DNA of 64,000 nucleotides from assembly GCA_047967505.1 (NCBI GenBank), contig CM106540.1; one strand, written 5' to 3'. Below, in pieces: positions 47,328 to 59,423 of the stretch; position 1 is the stretch's first letter; each line of letters opens with the position of its first letter. The notes below the pieces were generated by a model that made no database searches, was not told where the DNA came from, and saw nothing but the letters and a program-made list of their open reading frames with translations. This DNA comes from Dipteris shenzhenensis. Its lineage: Eukaryota; Polypodiophyta; Polypodiopsida; Gleicheniales. The position numbers were made by a program, and so were the translations under genes.

Positions 47328-50301
47328 CTATTGGGGGACACTTGAGTTTGTACATATCGTCGTTTGTAGGCTTTTGGGCCCCTGTAGTTTGTTGTATGTC
47401 ATGTACATTTCTTTCTCCTCCCATGGGTGCTCCTCTTCAGGGTAGTCAAAAAATAGCGGGCACTTCTTGTACACTTCTTTCAGCCACTTTTGATCCAACT
47501 GGAACTCCTCATACATTGATGTGTCTAGATCATTTATCATGGCCCAATTTGTGCACTCACCTGGCAAATGGCTCAAAGCTCGATTCGCCACTTCTGCAGA
47601 CATGAAATTGGCACATCTAAAAGGCCGAGCCCGCCAGGCTAGTCTCTCCAGTATGAAACAAAAATACATCTCACAAAAAAACATGTGCCATCAAGGCATA
47701 CCAATACACATGCCTCGAGCTTGCAAGTTTTGCGCCTTCCTGGGCTGTCAAGGTAGTACCGGGCTTGAAATTTTCATGGCCGTGCATGAAGAGGTGCTCC
47801 CTGTGTTTGTGGTTGGTTTCCTATGTGTGTCTAAAGAACTTATTCTCATTGCACTCAATTGAGTAGAAATTTCTCTAGCGCCTTCATGCATTTTGGACCA
47901 CAATGTCTCCCGCCTGAGCCAGGTTGTGAAAACCACACTTCCATCTGCAAAAAAGCACCCAAAATAAGTGTTCATCAATTGAGCAATGACAACATGATTC
48001 AAAAGCAAAGAAGCCTATTCATTGTGGGTTTAGGGTGTGTTGAAGCATACTAATATGCATCCCCTTGTCGTCGCTTGTGAGAGCTTTCACATACTTATTT
48101 ATCATCCTCGGTCAACCCTGACATTGTGAGGTTATACAACCTCTCCTTGTTGATCGCCCTCGGGAGCTTCATCACCCAATCTAGAGTGGTGACAGTCTTG
48201 CCAACCGAAAGTGGTTTCAATAAACAATCACTTGGTACGCAAGCTTGTTATCTAATCATTGTCTTTTCATGTACTTACTTGTACCATCTTACCCCAAGTG
48301 CAGGGTTGGACAACTTCAGGAGTGAAAGTGTACATTTCAAGAGCTTGTCGTTCACATTGTAGTATGCTTCACTCCATTTCGACAACTCACTACGGCTATG
48401 CATGACTAGGCGCAAATGTTTGTCATACGTGTCCTGCACATGCATTCGTTGCCTTGTCATCAAACATATTACAAAAACTAGAGAAAGTAAGGGAAAAGTG
48501 TCCCATTATTGATCCTTACCTTCCACATCACCTGTGTGATGACTGGAAGAGGGTTTTTGTATCAATGCTCTTTCATAGCTGCCTTCTTCCTATGGGTGTC
48601 CAGCCACTCTTTTTGCTCAGTTGACAATCTTCGGTGGATTGCCACATCTGATGCATCACCCAACACTCTGGCCTTGCGAATGAGGTTTGAAAAAGTGGTG
48701 GTGACAACCCCCTTCTGTGCTAGCCTGGCATCGAACACAACATATTAAACAATCCTTTAGTAAGGGCGAAGCAACTAAAGACACAGTGCGTTCATTAGGA
48801 TTCATCAAACTCACCTGTTCGTCCTTGTTGATAATGCAGACAACAACTCTCCTTCATCTTGCAAGGGCACCTCCACTAAAACGGCATTGGATGCATATAT
48901 GCAGGCGCTTGTCATTAGGAAAGGCTACCACTCAAAATTAAAAAAAGGATTCATGAGTTGAAAACAAATGAAATGTGGCTACTAATGTTGAATCACCCAA
49001 ATCAATGGACTACAATACTTACATGTCCTTATCTTGGTCATCCACCTTGTGTGGCAATGGTTCCGATCCCAAATGTAAAACAAGGGGTTAGACAAGAATG
49101 CCCACTTTGTGTTCCTAATTTCTTCCTCAAATTCTTCGTGCTTCCAGAGCTAGTGCGCATTCAACTCCCTTTTCACATCCTCATCCACGTCTCTCTTTTG
49201 CATCTTTGGTGTGGCAGTGGACATGATGAAGACACCCACACCCAAACCCGGTAAGTACCCACTTGAGAAGAATGTTTTCTACATCTCTTGGGTGCGAGAT
49301 GTGATCTGGGGGACAGTGGGCATTGGGAGCAATCAAAACAAGGGGATTGGGGGTAGAGGGATATTTTTTTCCACCTCTACAAAGGGATTTTTTAAAGTTA
49401 GCCCAAACATTTTTTCTCACTTTGTGCCTTGAGATTATAGACTTCAAAAGACCGAACTACTCACACTGAATGATTGTAGTTGGTCCTCGATGCACTTCCA
49501 CAAGATTGTCCTATTGCAGGAGGGGCTCAGTGTCGTCTCCCCAAGCACACCCTCCTTGTCTCATCATCCTCAGACTCCTCTCTCGCCGGTTGCTTTGGTA
49601 CATGTTGACCTGTGCCTTTGTCGCATTTCCCCCTAGAAGAGAGCATGCTTGCACTTTTGCTATGCTTGTCAGAGGAACTATCCTCATTTTCCTCCTCCTC
49701 CACTTCTTTGCCTAAACTCCCTTGCATCACAAGTTTCCTCTTTCCTTTGGAATCCTACTTAGAAGTGCCATCACTAGCCCTAGCAGATGTTGCCAAGACT
49801 CCTTGGAGTTACAAGGACATGCCTCCCATTGATGATGTGCTAATAAGAGCCTGCATGTCCGAGGGATCAAGATGAATTGCACTTCTTCGTCTACCTCCCC
49901 TTGCATTGAAGTAGCACCCTTGGGACCACACAATATTCCTCTCACAGAAGTTGCACCCCATGTCCTCATCACCAAGCTGGGCTATATCATCAAGTCTCTA
50001 TTCATAGAAATTGGTAAAATGGGTTCAGGAGAATCCAACAAAGCCCACTTTAAGCTAATGCAAAGGAAGAAGGATAGGGCCACACGAGTAACACGTTCTC
50101 TTTGAGGACCACTTTAGCCCCATCCTTGTTGATTCCTTTCAATGGAGTCTTCTCATACATGCTTGAAATGATGACACCAACATCGCCAGATCGAATGCCT
50201 TCCGACTCATGTGTCTGACGGATGCGTGCCTGAGCCACGAGATTGTGTTTGTCATCATACAAGAGGACGATGTCATCTCGCTTGAATATGGGTGATGCCA
50301 T
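47328..50301 (-). pseudogene. Multi-exon transposon-type gene, possibly En/Spm-like, family uncertain
   Basis: Minus-strand coding blocks in consistent order suggest one gene with introns: a start block (50,301-50,110: MASPIFKRDDIVLLYDD, GDVGVIISSMYEKTPLKG, VLLVWP), an acidic/Ser block (49,727-49,527), 49,232-49,022 (EEFEEEIRNTKWAFLSNPLF, YIWDRNHCHTRWMTK, ending CAT|GTAAGT), 48,740-48,530 (TTTFSNLIRKARVLGDASDV, STEQKEWLDTHRKK, ending AAG|GTAAGG), 48,463-48,275, 48,235-48,070 (VTTLDWVMKLPRAINKERLY) and 47,684-47,328 (CTNWAMINDLDTSMYEEFQL, FFDYPEEEHPWEEKEMYM). The start block resembles a small domain of plant Ptta/En/Spm transposases, but this is a weak resemblance. In-frame stops (e.g. in NAH*LWK and KEH*YK) indicate decay. 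Confidence 0.45.
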
Positions 50302-50434
50302 TTTTGCTAGGATGCAGATTGAGGATATAGTACAAAGTTAGGGTTTGTAGGACTTGCATTCATGGCACAAAAACCCTCATTACAAGAAAAAAAAGAAAAA
50401 GATAGGGGGAGAAAGATAGAGGCCTTTTTAAGGC

Positions 50435-50472
<38 letters not shown>

Positions 50473-50966
50473 GGAGGGCAGGAGGGAAGGGAGTTGGTAG
50501 AAAGATAGTTGTAAGATTGCTAAGGAGTGTATGATGTCTAAACACACAAAAAACAACTTGCTGAATTTCAAAGTTGTTTTGTGTGGTAAAACTCACCCCT
50601 TAAGAAATCTTGCATTTTGGCTTGCAAAAGTTGTTTTTCTTTCAAGTTTTTTTCATTGAGTAGGTAGACTAGGTAGTGTAGCACCCCCTAGCATAGAAAA
50701 ACCAGAACAGACACTCAAAATCCCCTAAAAATCACCAAAAACCAGTCGATTACGTAGTGTTTCTCTATCCCCACGGCTCGGCGTGTTAGAGCTATCCCAC
50801 CGATCAGTGCCATAATCGTATCTCGTCAGTCAAACTTATGTTGACCCATCACCATAGCTCTATCTCATCAATCAAACTTGTGTTGACCCGTAGCCTTAGT
50901 GCTATCCTGCCGACTTGACACATGTTAGTACCTAACCCGCTGCCCTAATTAATGACTATCAGTCAG
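50302..50966. other. Intergenic spacer with an (AG)n tract
   Basis: (AG)n microsatellite at 50,438-50,471. 50,760-50,960 holds an A/G-rich to CCGATCAG-rich stretch with no coding signal. Confidence 0.4.
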
Positions 50967-52189
50967 CTATCCCAGCATCCTTCCTGGCTTAGAGAGCTGC
51001 CTCATTTTTTTCTCACCTTGATTATTCTCTGCGCCATCCTTCCTAGCCTTGAAGCTCTCTCGCAAATCCTGCATCACCTTTCTGGTTTCTGCATTCTCCC
51101 TTGTCAACTCCTCCATCATCTGGTCTTTTTCAATGTTTAATGCATTCTCCATGTTGCAGAGCTATTTGTAAAGACCCTCCTTTTTGGCTCTCTAACGTTC
51201 AAGCTCCTTTCGCATCATTGCTAGCTCCTTGTCCACGATGTCCCCATCACTTCTCACTTCTTCAAGCCTATCTCGAAGCTCCTTAATGTGCTTCTTTGCT
51301 TCTTGTCTTCTATGCCTTTCCATCTTGACCATTTTTGCAGTGGCCTCAGCTTGCTCTTGGGCCAAGACCCTCGATTGTGCCTCCTCTACCTTGGCTTACT
51401 CACCTTCCCTGATAAAATTTTCAAGTTGCATTGCCTTTGTTGTTGCATCGGTGGCTTTCTCTTGTAGAAAAGTCACCTTCTGAGACATCTTCTTATCGTA
51501 TTGCTCATAAATCCCTTTGAGGGTAGATGCCATCAGGTGAATTGCAACTCTAGTGGATTGAGATGACAATTGGGATTTGCCATCCATGCAATTCTTCAGG
51601 TTGGTTATCACGCTCTTGGAGATCGCCCTTGAGAAAGATACATCACTACTATTGCTTGAACCTGCCAGAACTGCACGGTTCCTCTCATATCAGGAAATAA
51701 GTGAATAGTCTTCTTGAGCACATCTTGGATGTCTATTGGCAAGCTAGAAAGCTTGACTCCACCATCTTTAGTAATCTGAGCATTGGGGTACACATTTAGA
51801 ATATCCTATCTCTTCCACTGCTTCTCGAAGAAGTGTGCTTGCAAATTGCCTCTAGGAATGCCTAGTGCATTTTCAATCATGCTTTCAGTGATGCTAATCT
51901 TCTGACCTTGAAAGACTAGTTGCCCCTCCTTCACGTTCACCTCCTGTACCAACTTGGTGAAGTTTTTGAGAGCATCCAAATTGGGCTTTTGAAGAGCGAG
52001 AAAGGAGTTACCATATGTCATGATTTCAAGATCAGGGGAGGAGAGGCTCTCACACTGTGCTGTAGAGGGGGAGGAAATATTGTGTGAGGAGCTCCTAGAT
52101 TGTGCAAGATCCATTACGAGAGGGGATAGAAGCTGGAGGAAGAGTGCAAGGGAGATAGAAATGGTCGAGAGGGATAGAAGATGAAACAA
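50967..52189 (-). pseudogene. Transposase_32-like ORF with long coiled-coil tail
   Basis: Minus strand; likely start MDLAQSRSSS near 52,112. The N-terminal block (NLDALKNFTKLVQEVNVKEG, VFQGQKISITESMIENALGI) resembles the plant transposon protein domain Transposase_32 (…EFY…V.VRG..…I…LGLP). The middle block is 51,793-51,608 (SSLPIDIQDVLKKTIHLFPD). After a frameshift near 51,640 a charged, heptad-like coiled coil (EEAQSRVLAQEQAEATAKMV, KELRDRLEEV, MEELTRENAETRKVMQDLRE) runs to 50,967. Stops interrupt at least four places (51,806; 51,396; about 51,192; about 51,163), mostly TAG or TAA where CAG or CAA fits. Such ORFs accompany some plant retro- and DNA transposons. Confidence 0.5.
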
Positions 52190-52339
52190 TGAAGGAAATG
52201 GAATAGTGGAGGCTTGAGTTGAGGCTTGAGTTTGTAGTTTGAGTGCAAGGGAGAAAGAAACGGTCGAGAGGCATAGAAGACGAAATAGTTAAGGGAATGG
52301 AATAGCAGTGTCTTCAGTTTGTAGCTTGACTACAGTGTC

Positions 52340-53890
52340 AAGGTGAGAGCCACCACGGTGGTTGGCTCGAATTTTGATTAATTCAAGAAGGCAATACTAC
52401 CTTGCATGGTAACGAGTGATTAGAGGTGGTGGCATCTAAGATTCCCAACCATGTCTGTGGTGGCAGCTAAGATCCGCCGCCAGGCTGACAATTAATCACC
52501 AGCCACCACAATGGCCCACAATTACTAACCTTCCAGTTATCACCACTGGGCTTGCATGCATGATTATTATGAGTGAAGTAAATTACCAGCCACCAGGCTT
52601 GCATGCTTAGGAGAGAACTAGAGTGCATGGTAATGAGTGATTAGAGGTGTTTAGGCTTCATAATTTACTTTTATGGCAAATCTTGCCTAGTGGTGGTGGC
52701 TCTCATCAGCCACATTTGTGGCCCCCAGGCTGGCAATTAATTACTAGCCACTGCAGTGGCCTGTAGTCACTCACCTGCCAATTACTACCATGGGGCTTGC
52801 ATGCATGATCACTACGAGTGCAGTAAATTACCAGACACCAGGTTTTCATGCTCAATAGAGTACTAGAGTGCATGGTAATGAGTGACTAGAATTCATGATT
52901 TACTTTTGTGGTAATTACTGCCCGGTGGTGGTGGCTCTATTAGCCACGTCTGTCGTGGCTAAGATTCCACTGGGCTAGTAGTTAATTACTAGTCACCGCA
53001 GTGGTCGGCTCACCCACCACTAGGCTTAAACATGCATGATCACTACGAGTGCAATAAAAATTACCAGTCATTGGGCTTGCATGTTCATTAGAGTGCTAGA
53101 ATTCTTGGTAATGAGTGATTAGGTTTCATGATTTGCTTTTGCGAAAATTATTGTTCGGTGGTGGTGGCTGTCATCAGCCACGTCTGTCATGGCTAAGATT
53201 CCATCGGGCTGGTAGTTAATTACCATAGCCACATAGTAGCCAGCTCACCCACCACCGAGCTTAAGCATGCATAATCACTACGAGTGTAGTGAAAATTACC
53301 AGTCACTCGGTTTTCATGCTTAGTAGAGTACTAGAGTGCCTGGTAATGAGTGATTAGAGGTGATTAGGGTTCATGTTTTACTTTTGTGGAAATTGTTGCT
53401 CGGTCATGGTGGCTCTCATCAGCCACCTTTGTTGTGGCTATGATTCCACTGGGCTAGCAGTTAATTACCAACCACTGCACTAGCTTGCTCACCCACCACC
53501 GAGCTTACTATGAGTGTAGTAAAAATTACTAGTCATCGGGCTTGCATGCTCATTAGAGTATTAGAGTGCCTGGTAATGAGTGATTAGAGGTGATTAGGCC
53601 AATACAGTACTAGAGTTCTTGGTAATGATGATTAGAGGTGATTGATCTTCATGATTTAATTTTGTGGAAATTACTACCTGGTGCTGGTGGCTCTCATCAG
53701 CCACATCTGTCGTGGCTAAGATTCCATTGGGATGGCAGTTAATTACTAGCCACTGCAGTGACTGACTCACCTAACATCGAGAGTCTCCTTCATGATTACT
53801 AGCCCATCTGGGGTGGCACTTAAGATTCCACCACGGTGGCCCGCGATTAATATGGATGGGACCTCGGGCTCCAGCCACCACGGTGGCTCA
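52340..53890. repeat. Tandem array of ~235-bp units
   Basis: About six units, marked by GGTGGTGGCT(C/G)T(C)ATCAGCCAC at 52,691, 52,926, 53,159, 53,405 and 53,684 (spacings about 235, 233, 246, 279), with an older divergent unit before. Each includes GGCTTGCATGC, ACTACGAGTG, GGTAATGAGTGATTAG and TTAATTACTAGCCAC. Near-palindromes AGCCACCACGGTGG(C/T)T flank the array at 52,351 and 53,872. Confidence 0.9.
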
Positions 53891-55129
53891 AACTTTATAA
53901 TATATAAGATCCATGGCATTTGGCATTTTACTATGTTTCTCTCATCGCCCCTGCTCTGCTACTTTGCTCCACACACTCTGCTACTTTGCTCCACACCCCT
54001 CCTCCACCTCTTTTTCACCCCTGCCCTACTTTGCTCCATGCTCCCTCCTTCAACTCTCATCACTCATCTGCTCCCTTGCTCATCTGCTACCCACCCACTC
54101 ATCTTAACCGTGCCTACTACCACCCCCCCTTGATGCACTATGATCCCAATGGTATCTGCCTTCTCATATAAGGTGATTGTGTTGCACTCACTCACTTAGA
54201 GTAGAAATCCTAGCACTAGTGGAGACCCTTCATTCCCACAGTCGGTTCCCCCCATATGTGCATGTCACCACCTTAGATGACATGCTTACCTCTAGTCTCT
54301 TTATGGTTGCGCTATATAAGTTCCCCCTAGACGTTGACGAACGCCTCAGTATTTTGATAGTAGAGTACTCTTGACTTGTTGGGGGGGCCGTAATCTGAGT
54401 CTTCGCAATGTGCATGGTCTTCGGCCTCTCCATCGTCTCCTCCTTTGGCTCCCTAAAAATTTTAATGCAACGAGCTAGGCTGGCGGAAATACTAAGTTGT
54501 ACAAATTCCCTCTTGCTCAGATGAGGCTCATAACTAGTTAGCAAAATGGCTGCATGTAATCTTTTGGCCTCTACGGCTCACAAAAATCTTTTGGGTCACT
54601 GGATGTAATATTTTGGTCTCTAAGGCTCTCAGCAATTGCAAAAATTTTATTACAGTTATGTAATCTCTTTTTGCTCAATTTGAGGCTCTGAGTATGCAAT
54701 GTTGTTAACTTTTATATTTGAATGGTTATGGTTGCTAGTTGTAATCTTTTGTCCTTTAAGGCTCTTAGTAATTGCTGAGTTTTTATAAATGTAAGATCCT
54801 CTGTTCAATTTTTACTCAATATAAGTTGTTAATTTTTGTATAACTTGTTATTGGATGTAGATGTACATTGTAATCTCTTTTGCTTAATTTTTACTCTATG
54901 AATTGTAGTTAATTATCTGGATGGCACCATCGAGCCTCTAGTCATCGTGGTGGCTCAGAATAATTTTGCCCTCATTTATATTTACTGCCAGCAAGGACTA
55001 AAATACCAATATAGTAGGACTACAATTTCCTTGGTTTAGGACCAATATAGTGCCAAAATAGCTCCAATGACCCACCGTTGTGGTTGCATGGAGATACATC
55101 TAAAAAAATACAATTAAACTTTCAGAAAA
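53891..55129. other. No gene; degenerate short repeats
   Basis: 53,935-54,130 encodes only low-complexity Leu/Pro/Ser frames (CTCCACACCC-type repeats). 54,550-54,900 has several degenerate TGTAATCTTTTGG(C/T)C...AAGGCTC(T/A)(C/T)A words at 60-150 bp spacing. No domain recognised. Confidence 0.45.
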
Positions 55130-55287
55130 TGCAATTGATGATATGGCCCTTGAGGGGTCCCATCAAGGGGCAAGGGCCATATCGACATGCATTATACAAT
55201 ATCCAGGATGCCACTAGACAGATATGGCATGTTGATATGGCCCTTGCCCCTAAAGGGGACCCTTCAAGGGCCATATCGGCAATTGCA
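55130..55287. repeat. Hairpin made of two palindromic units
   Basis: Two units, 55,140-55,183 and 55,234-55,277, each begin GATATGGCCCTTG and end CAAGGGCCATATC, so each is itself palindromic. They are also inverted copies of each other within a larger hairpin bounded by TGCAATT (55,130) and AATTGCA (55,281), with a loop of about 50 bases. No coding content. Confidence 0.9.
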
Positions 55288-55511
55288 TTCTGCTTAGTTG
55301 CACAAGGAAATACATTTCCTTGGTACACAAATATACAACTCCAAGAACTAGTGTAATGGCTATCATAGATCTCCTTCTATTTGTCAACGTGCTTGTCATC
55401 ATAGACCTCCTTCTATAATATGTAAAAATAGGTAACAGAGCTATAACTCCAAGAATCAATGCGGTGGTTGCTCCAAGATAACCTTGAATTCTGGGTGATG
55501 AATAGTCGTCA

Positions 55512-55752
55512 AGCTAGAGACTGCACTGAGGTGATGCTTAGAATAATAGATTGCGCCTTATTATTATGCCAAAAACCAATGCCATGGTCTCTCCAAGCCA
55601 ACCTATGATTTGCATGGGCAAAGCTGTAGCAAAAGGTTGTGCGATAACAAGTGGTCAACAGGCTAGAGACTGCATTGCGGTAGTGTTTAGAATGATAGAT
55701 TGCATCTCATTATTATGCCAAGAACCAGCGCGGTGGTCTCTCCAAGCCAAAC
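55512..55752 (+). repeat. ~153-bp tandem duplication
   Basis: CTAGAGACTGCA(C/T)TG...TAGATTGC...TTATTATGCCAA(A/G)AACCA...GGTCTCTCCAAGCCAA occurs at about 55,514-55,602 and 55,664-55,750. No coding function seen. Confidence 0.75.
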
Positions 55753-57140
55753 TTGAAGTGATATGTTCATGATACTTCATGATGGTTTGTTCTTCACACA
55801 TACTTGCATATGTCTACTTGTTACTTGAGATGCTAGTCTCCTTGGCAATGGCACCAAATGTTGGCTCTTTCCACGGCTTTCGTAGAAAGAGTAGAGTGTC
55901 CTTAGTATATAGGTTCCAATTCTTTTTATCACCTTTGGATATATCGATGTCATTGTTGTAGTATAAGACTTATTGTAGCTTAGGACCTCGGGTCATATTC
56001 CTATGAGAGACGTAGGCTTAAATGTGGTAAGCAAACATCATGCATGTTTGTATGGAAGGAACGTGTATCATCATGATTAGGGTAATGAAGGCTTTTACCT
56101 CCATTGCGGGTTAAAAAGTTTAGAAATAGTTTAAGGGTTAGAGGGAGGTTCAGGTTTCAGAAGGGGTTCCAAGATTCAGAAGGGGTTTCAAGGTCCATAA
56201 GGGGTTCTAGGGTGCAAAGTAGAGTACATGGTGGAGAACTCATCTCCCTTGTAGATCTAGAGGTCAAGGGTTGAGGAACTAGACTAAGAGAGTAAGGGCT
56301 TAGGAGGAAGCATGGGAGGGCGAGAGAAAGAATGTGTAAGAGCATGGGGGTGGGGGAGAGAGAGGAGAAGGGAGGAGGAGAGGGAGAGGACGAGGTACAA
56401 GATTGGAGGAGAGGGAGAGAAGTAGGCAAGATTGGAGGAGAGGAGACTAGGAGGCAAGGTTAGGACATGATTTTGGATGTGGAGTGCAAGGGATCATGAA
56501 CACTTGGAGACAATTGCATGGAACACCAAAGTAGAACTTAGCACAATGCCCCAAAGAGTATGGGCTTCATTCCATTATGGGGTATTTATGCAAGTTGGAG
56601 AGCTTCTCTCTCTGCATGTAGGAACTATAATACTTTCTCTCTCTAGATATAGAACTTGCATCTAGGATGCATATATAGAAGTTGCATGTTGCATGTAGGA
56701 GTTACACATAGGAACAGCATGTAGAACATGCATGTAGGAGTTTCATGTAGGAATCATGTCAAATGTGCATGGTATCTTGCTAATTAACCATGCTCCAAGG
56801 GGTGAAGAGCACCACCTCTAGTACCCCCTTGTGGACTGCAGGGCTGATCAAATAGAGTTGAGGCCAACCAAATCAAGGCGGGGTCACCCAAGCGAAAGAG
56901 ACACGTGAGACAAACCAAAGTCCATGCAAGAAAACAAAGATCAATGTCCCATGGGTAGCCACCAAAGATAATAGGAGTCACATGGATCAAGGAGTAAAGA
57001 GCCGCTACAAACACAAATTCCAAGAGATGCACTTCAATGCCACCACGGATTGTGACAACTCTGCAACCATAAAGTTTGCCATTGCCATGTGTCATGCATG
57101 CAAAAGCCATGCCAAAAAACATGTAGCCTTGTAGGGAAAA
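55753..57140. other. No gene seen
   Basis: Includes A/G-rich 56,110-56,470 with a short TTCAGAAGGGGTTCCAAG repeat, and GCATGTAGGA repeats at 56,685-56,750. A minus-strand frame (56,784-57,122) has no recognisable domain. Confidence 0.4.
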
Positions 57141-57155
57141 CCGACTTTAATACCA
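57141..57155 (-). promoter_or_regulatory. PBS-like site beside a putative LTR
   Basis: Minus strand TGGTATTAAAGTCGG; an LTR-like TGTTGGAGG begins at 57,156 on the plus strand. It matches the tRNA-Met-type PBS less well than the others in the window, and the LTR's other end was not found. Confidence 0.45.
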
Positions 57156-58486
57156 TGTTGGAGGCCTCTATATTGTTACCATGTGTCAAATGGATCATTG
57201 AGTGCGAGGGGTCCCAATCTGCACATATTGAGAAGAATAGAGATGCTTAGAAGAACAAAGAATTGGCACATATTGTAGTAGAGGAATTTGCAGGGCTTTG
57301 TGTGTCTAGTTCGAGCACTGATGATTAGTGGCCTTTTAAATAGATAACTATAGCTGAGTAAAAGCTCTAAATGAGTCTTAGACATTGTGTAATGTTTTAA
57401 GTTTGTTTTTTTTTTTGGGAAAAAGAAGTTTGTGTCATATTAGCAAAAAGATATGTACATAAAGTTCCTATTACAATTCATCCTCATCTAGAGTTTCAGT
57501 AACATAACAAAGTGGCATCAGCCAACAAACAAGTAGTGTAGAGAGAGATTGGTTAACATTATCACTAAAAGATAGAGGTTGACTCAAGCATCCCCTGAAA
57601 CTAGAACTCCTTGTGGAAGGTTCTCTGGAAGTCTTCTTTACATTCGTGTATCTCATTTACAAAGTAGTTCCTGTTCCTTGTTGTTGTAGAGTTGGGAAGT
57701 AGCAAGCTAAGTGTGTCCACTTTTTGTTCACTCCCCAATCCTTAGGAGGTGGAAAAACAAGCTTTTTAGGACACAAAAATGCAAATCTCACCTACTTCCC
57801 TATGGATCTAGTCTTTGAAGTCTTCTGACACAACATCACACTTGCTATTGTGCACACAATCTTATAGTCTGATCGAAAATTCGATGCACACACAAAAAAT
57901 TTCTTTGTGTCACACGGCATGGTTCCAGGGTGGTCACACGTTTGTCACGAACAGAGAGTGTCATATTAAATTCTAAATTTCTCACTCATTTTAGATTAAA
58001 TGTTATTGAAACTTTGTAAGTGGTCTCTTTGCATTATGTAGAGCTTAACTTGATTTATTGGTAATTTTTTGAATGACTGATCTAATTATAAATAATTATT
58101 TATAATAAATAAAGTCATAAAATACATGCATTTTAGTAGCACACCACATTTTTTTAGTATTTTGAATAATTAAGCAAATCCAATTCGGTGCAAGGTTAGT
58201 AGGTACATAAGGCTGTGTGGTTGAATCATCAAATCCCAAATCCAACGGTTAGATTTAGGAAGATTGAAGTTTAATTTTTACTTTTACTCCTTAGAGGATC
58301 AATAAAGAATATTAAAAATAAATCTAGTAATTCTAAAACATGACCAAACATTTCAAAAATGTCAATATTTTTAGTCCTCCGCATGATGAATAAGAGGAAA
58401 AAATTTGGTTAAATTTGAGTAAGGGAAACGTATGATATGGCCTCCAAGAGTGAAATCTCCCTTTTGTGGGGGAAAAAGGGCCACCC
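57156..58486. other. Putative LTR then AT-rich DNA, no gene
   Basis: 57,156 to perhaps 57,700 may be LTR. The remainder is AT-rich with no domain recognised. Confidence 0.35.
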
Positions 58487-58526
58487 AAGCCTAATACCAA
58501 GACAAGGTAGGCTTGGTATTAGGCTT
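58487..58526. repeat. Perfect 15-bp stem-loop
   Basis: AAGCCTAATACCAAG (58,487-58,501) pairs exactly with CTTGGTATTAGGCTT (58,512-58,526), with a 10-base loop. Confidence 0.95.
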
Positions 58527-58619
58527 GGTGAGGTAGGCTAGGAGCATCACCGACCCTAGTGGCAAGCCTTTGGAGTGTGCATGCTGCCCATGCGGAAGGC
58601 TGAGTCATCTATTTTTGCC

Positions 58620-58935
58620 TTGCAACCATGCCACGTTGTTAGACCACGTGGTGCCATGTCATCAAGGAGATGTGACATCACTCCTTGCCATGTCACCTTA
58701 CATTGCCACACGTGCTGCCACATGTGCCACCTCATCATTCCAGATCATGAGCCATGTCATCACACCTTGCCACCTTGGCATACCTCGTCAACCTTACCAC
58801 GTCACCAATCCCTCCACCTCAATTTGCCATGTCAATCTACCACCTCATGAATGCCAACTCATCATGCCACATCACCTTTCCACGTCATAGAAGAGACTAT
58901 ATTGCGACATCATGACCATGCATGGTGCCACATCA
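58620..58935. repeat. CCA(C/T)GTCA-rich stretch
   Basis: More than ten CCACGTCA, CCATGTCA and CCACATCA variants occur at intervals of about 10-30 bp, plus CACGTG at 58,642 and CACACGTG at 58,695. The same words cluster at 15,000-15,160. Confidence 0.8.
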
Positions 58936-58972
58936 GCCACATGTATACACATCACGATGTGCGAGGCATAGA

Positions 58973-59178
58973 ATACCTCGATCGAGGTATATGACCTGCG
59001 TGAGGCATAGAATACCTCGATCGAGGTATATGACCAAGGGGTATGTGCTATGAATACCTCGACCGAGGGGTATGTGCTATGACCAAGGGGTACCTCGATC
59101 AAGGTTTATACCTGCATGAGGCATTGAATACCTCGATCGAGGTATATGACCTGGCATAGCATACCTCGATCGAGGTAT
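58973..59178. repeat. Repeated 18-bp perfect palindrome
   Basis: ATACCTCGATCGAGGTAT occurs exactly at 58,973-58,990, 59,012-59,029, 59,128-59,145 and 59,161-59,178, with degenerate copies at about 59,054 and 59,091. Spacers share GAGGCAT(A/T)GA and ATGACC. The cluster lies about 250 bp upstream of the transposase-like gene. Confidence 0.95.
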
Positions 59179-59423
59179 TTGTAGGTACAAAACTGGAATA
59201 AAATCAAATGATGCAAATATTCAAAATTAACATTGGATTCCAGCCAATTAGTTTCAATCTTAGCACCTTCTCCACCAATAATAATGAAGAGCAATCTAAG
59301 AGCAATCTAGTGGATGAGTTGAGGCTCTCTACAAGACACCACGTTTTGGTTCATTTCACCCATTCTTAGCCATTCTTGCCTCCTCATCACTTTGTCACAC
59401 CTTCCATCCTACTTTCATTGAGA

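Noticed and set aside
58973-59178. CRISPR array
   Set aside because: Units are short symmetric palindromes with irregular, non-unique spacers in plant DNA, and no cas genes.
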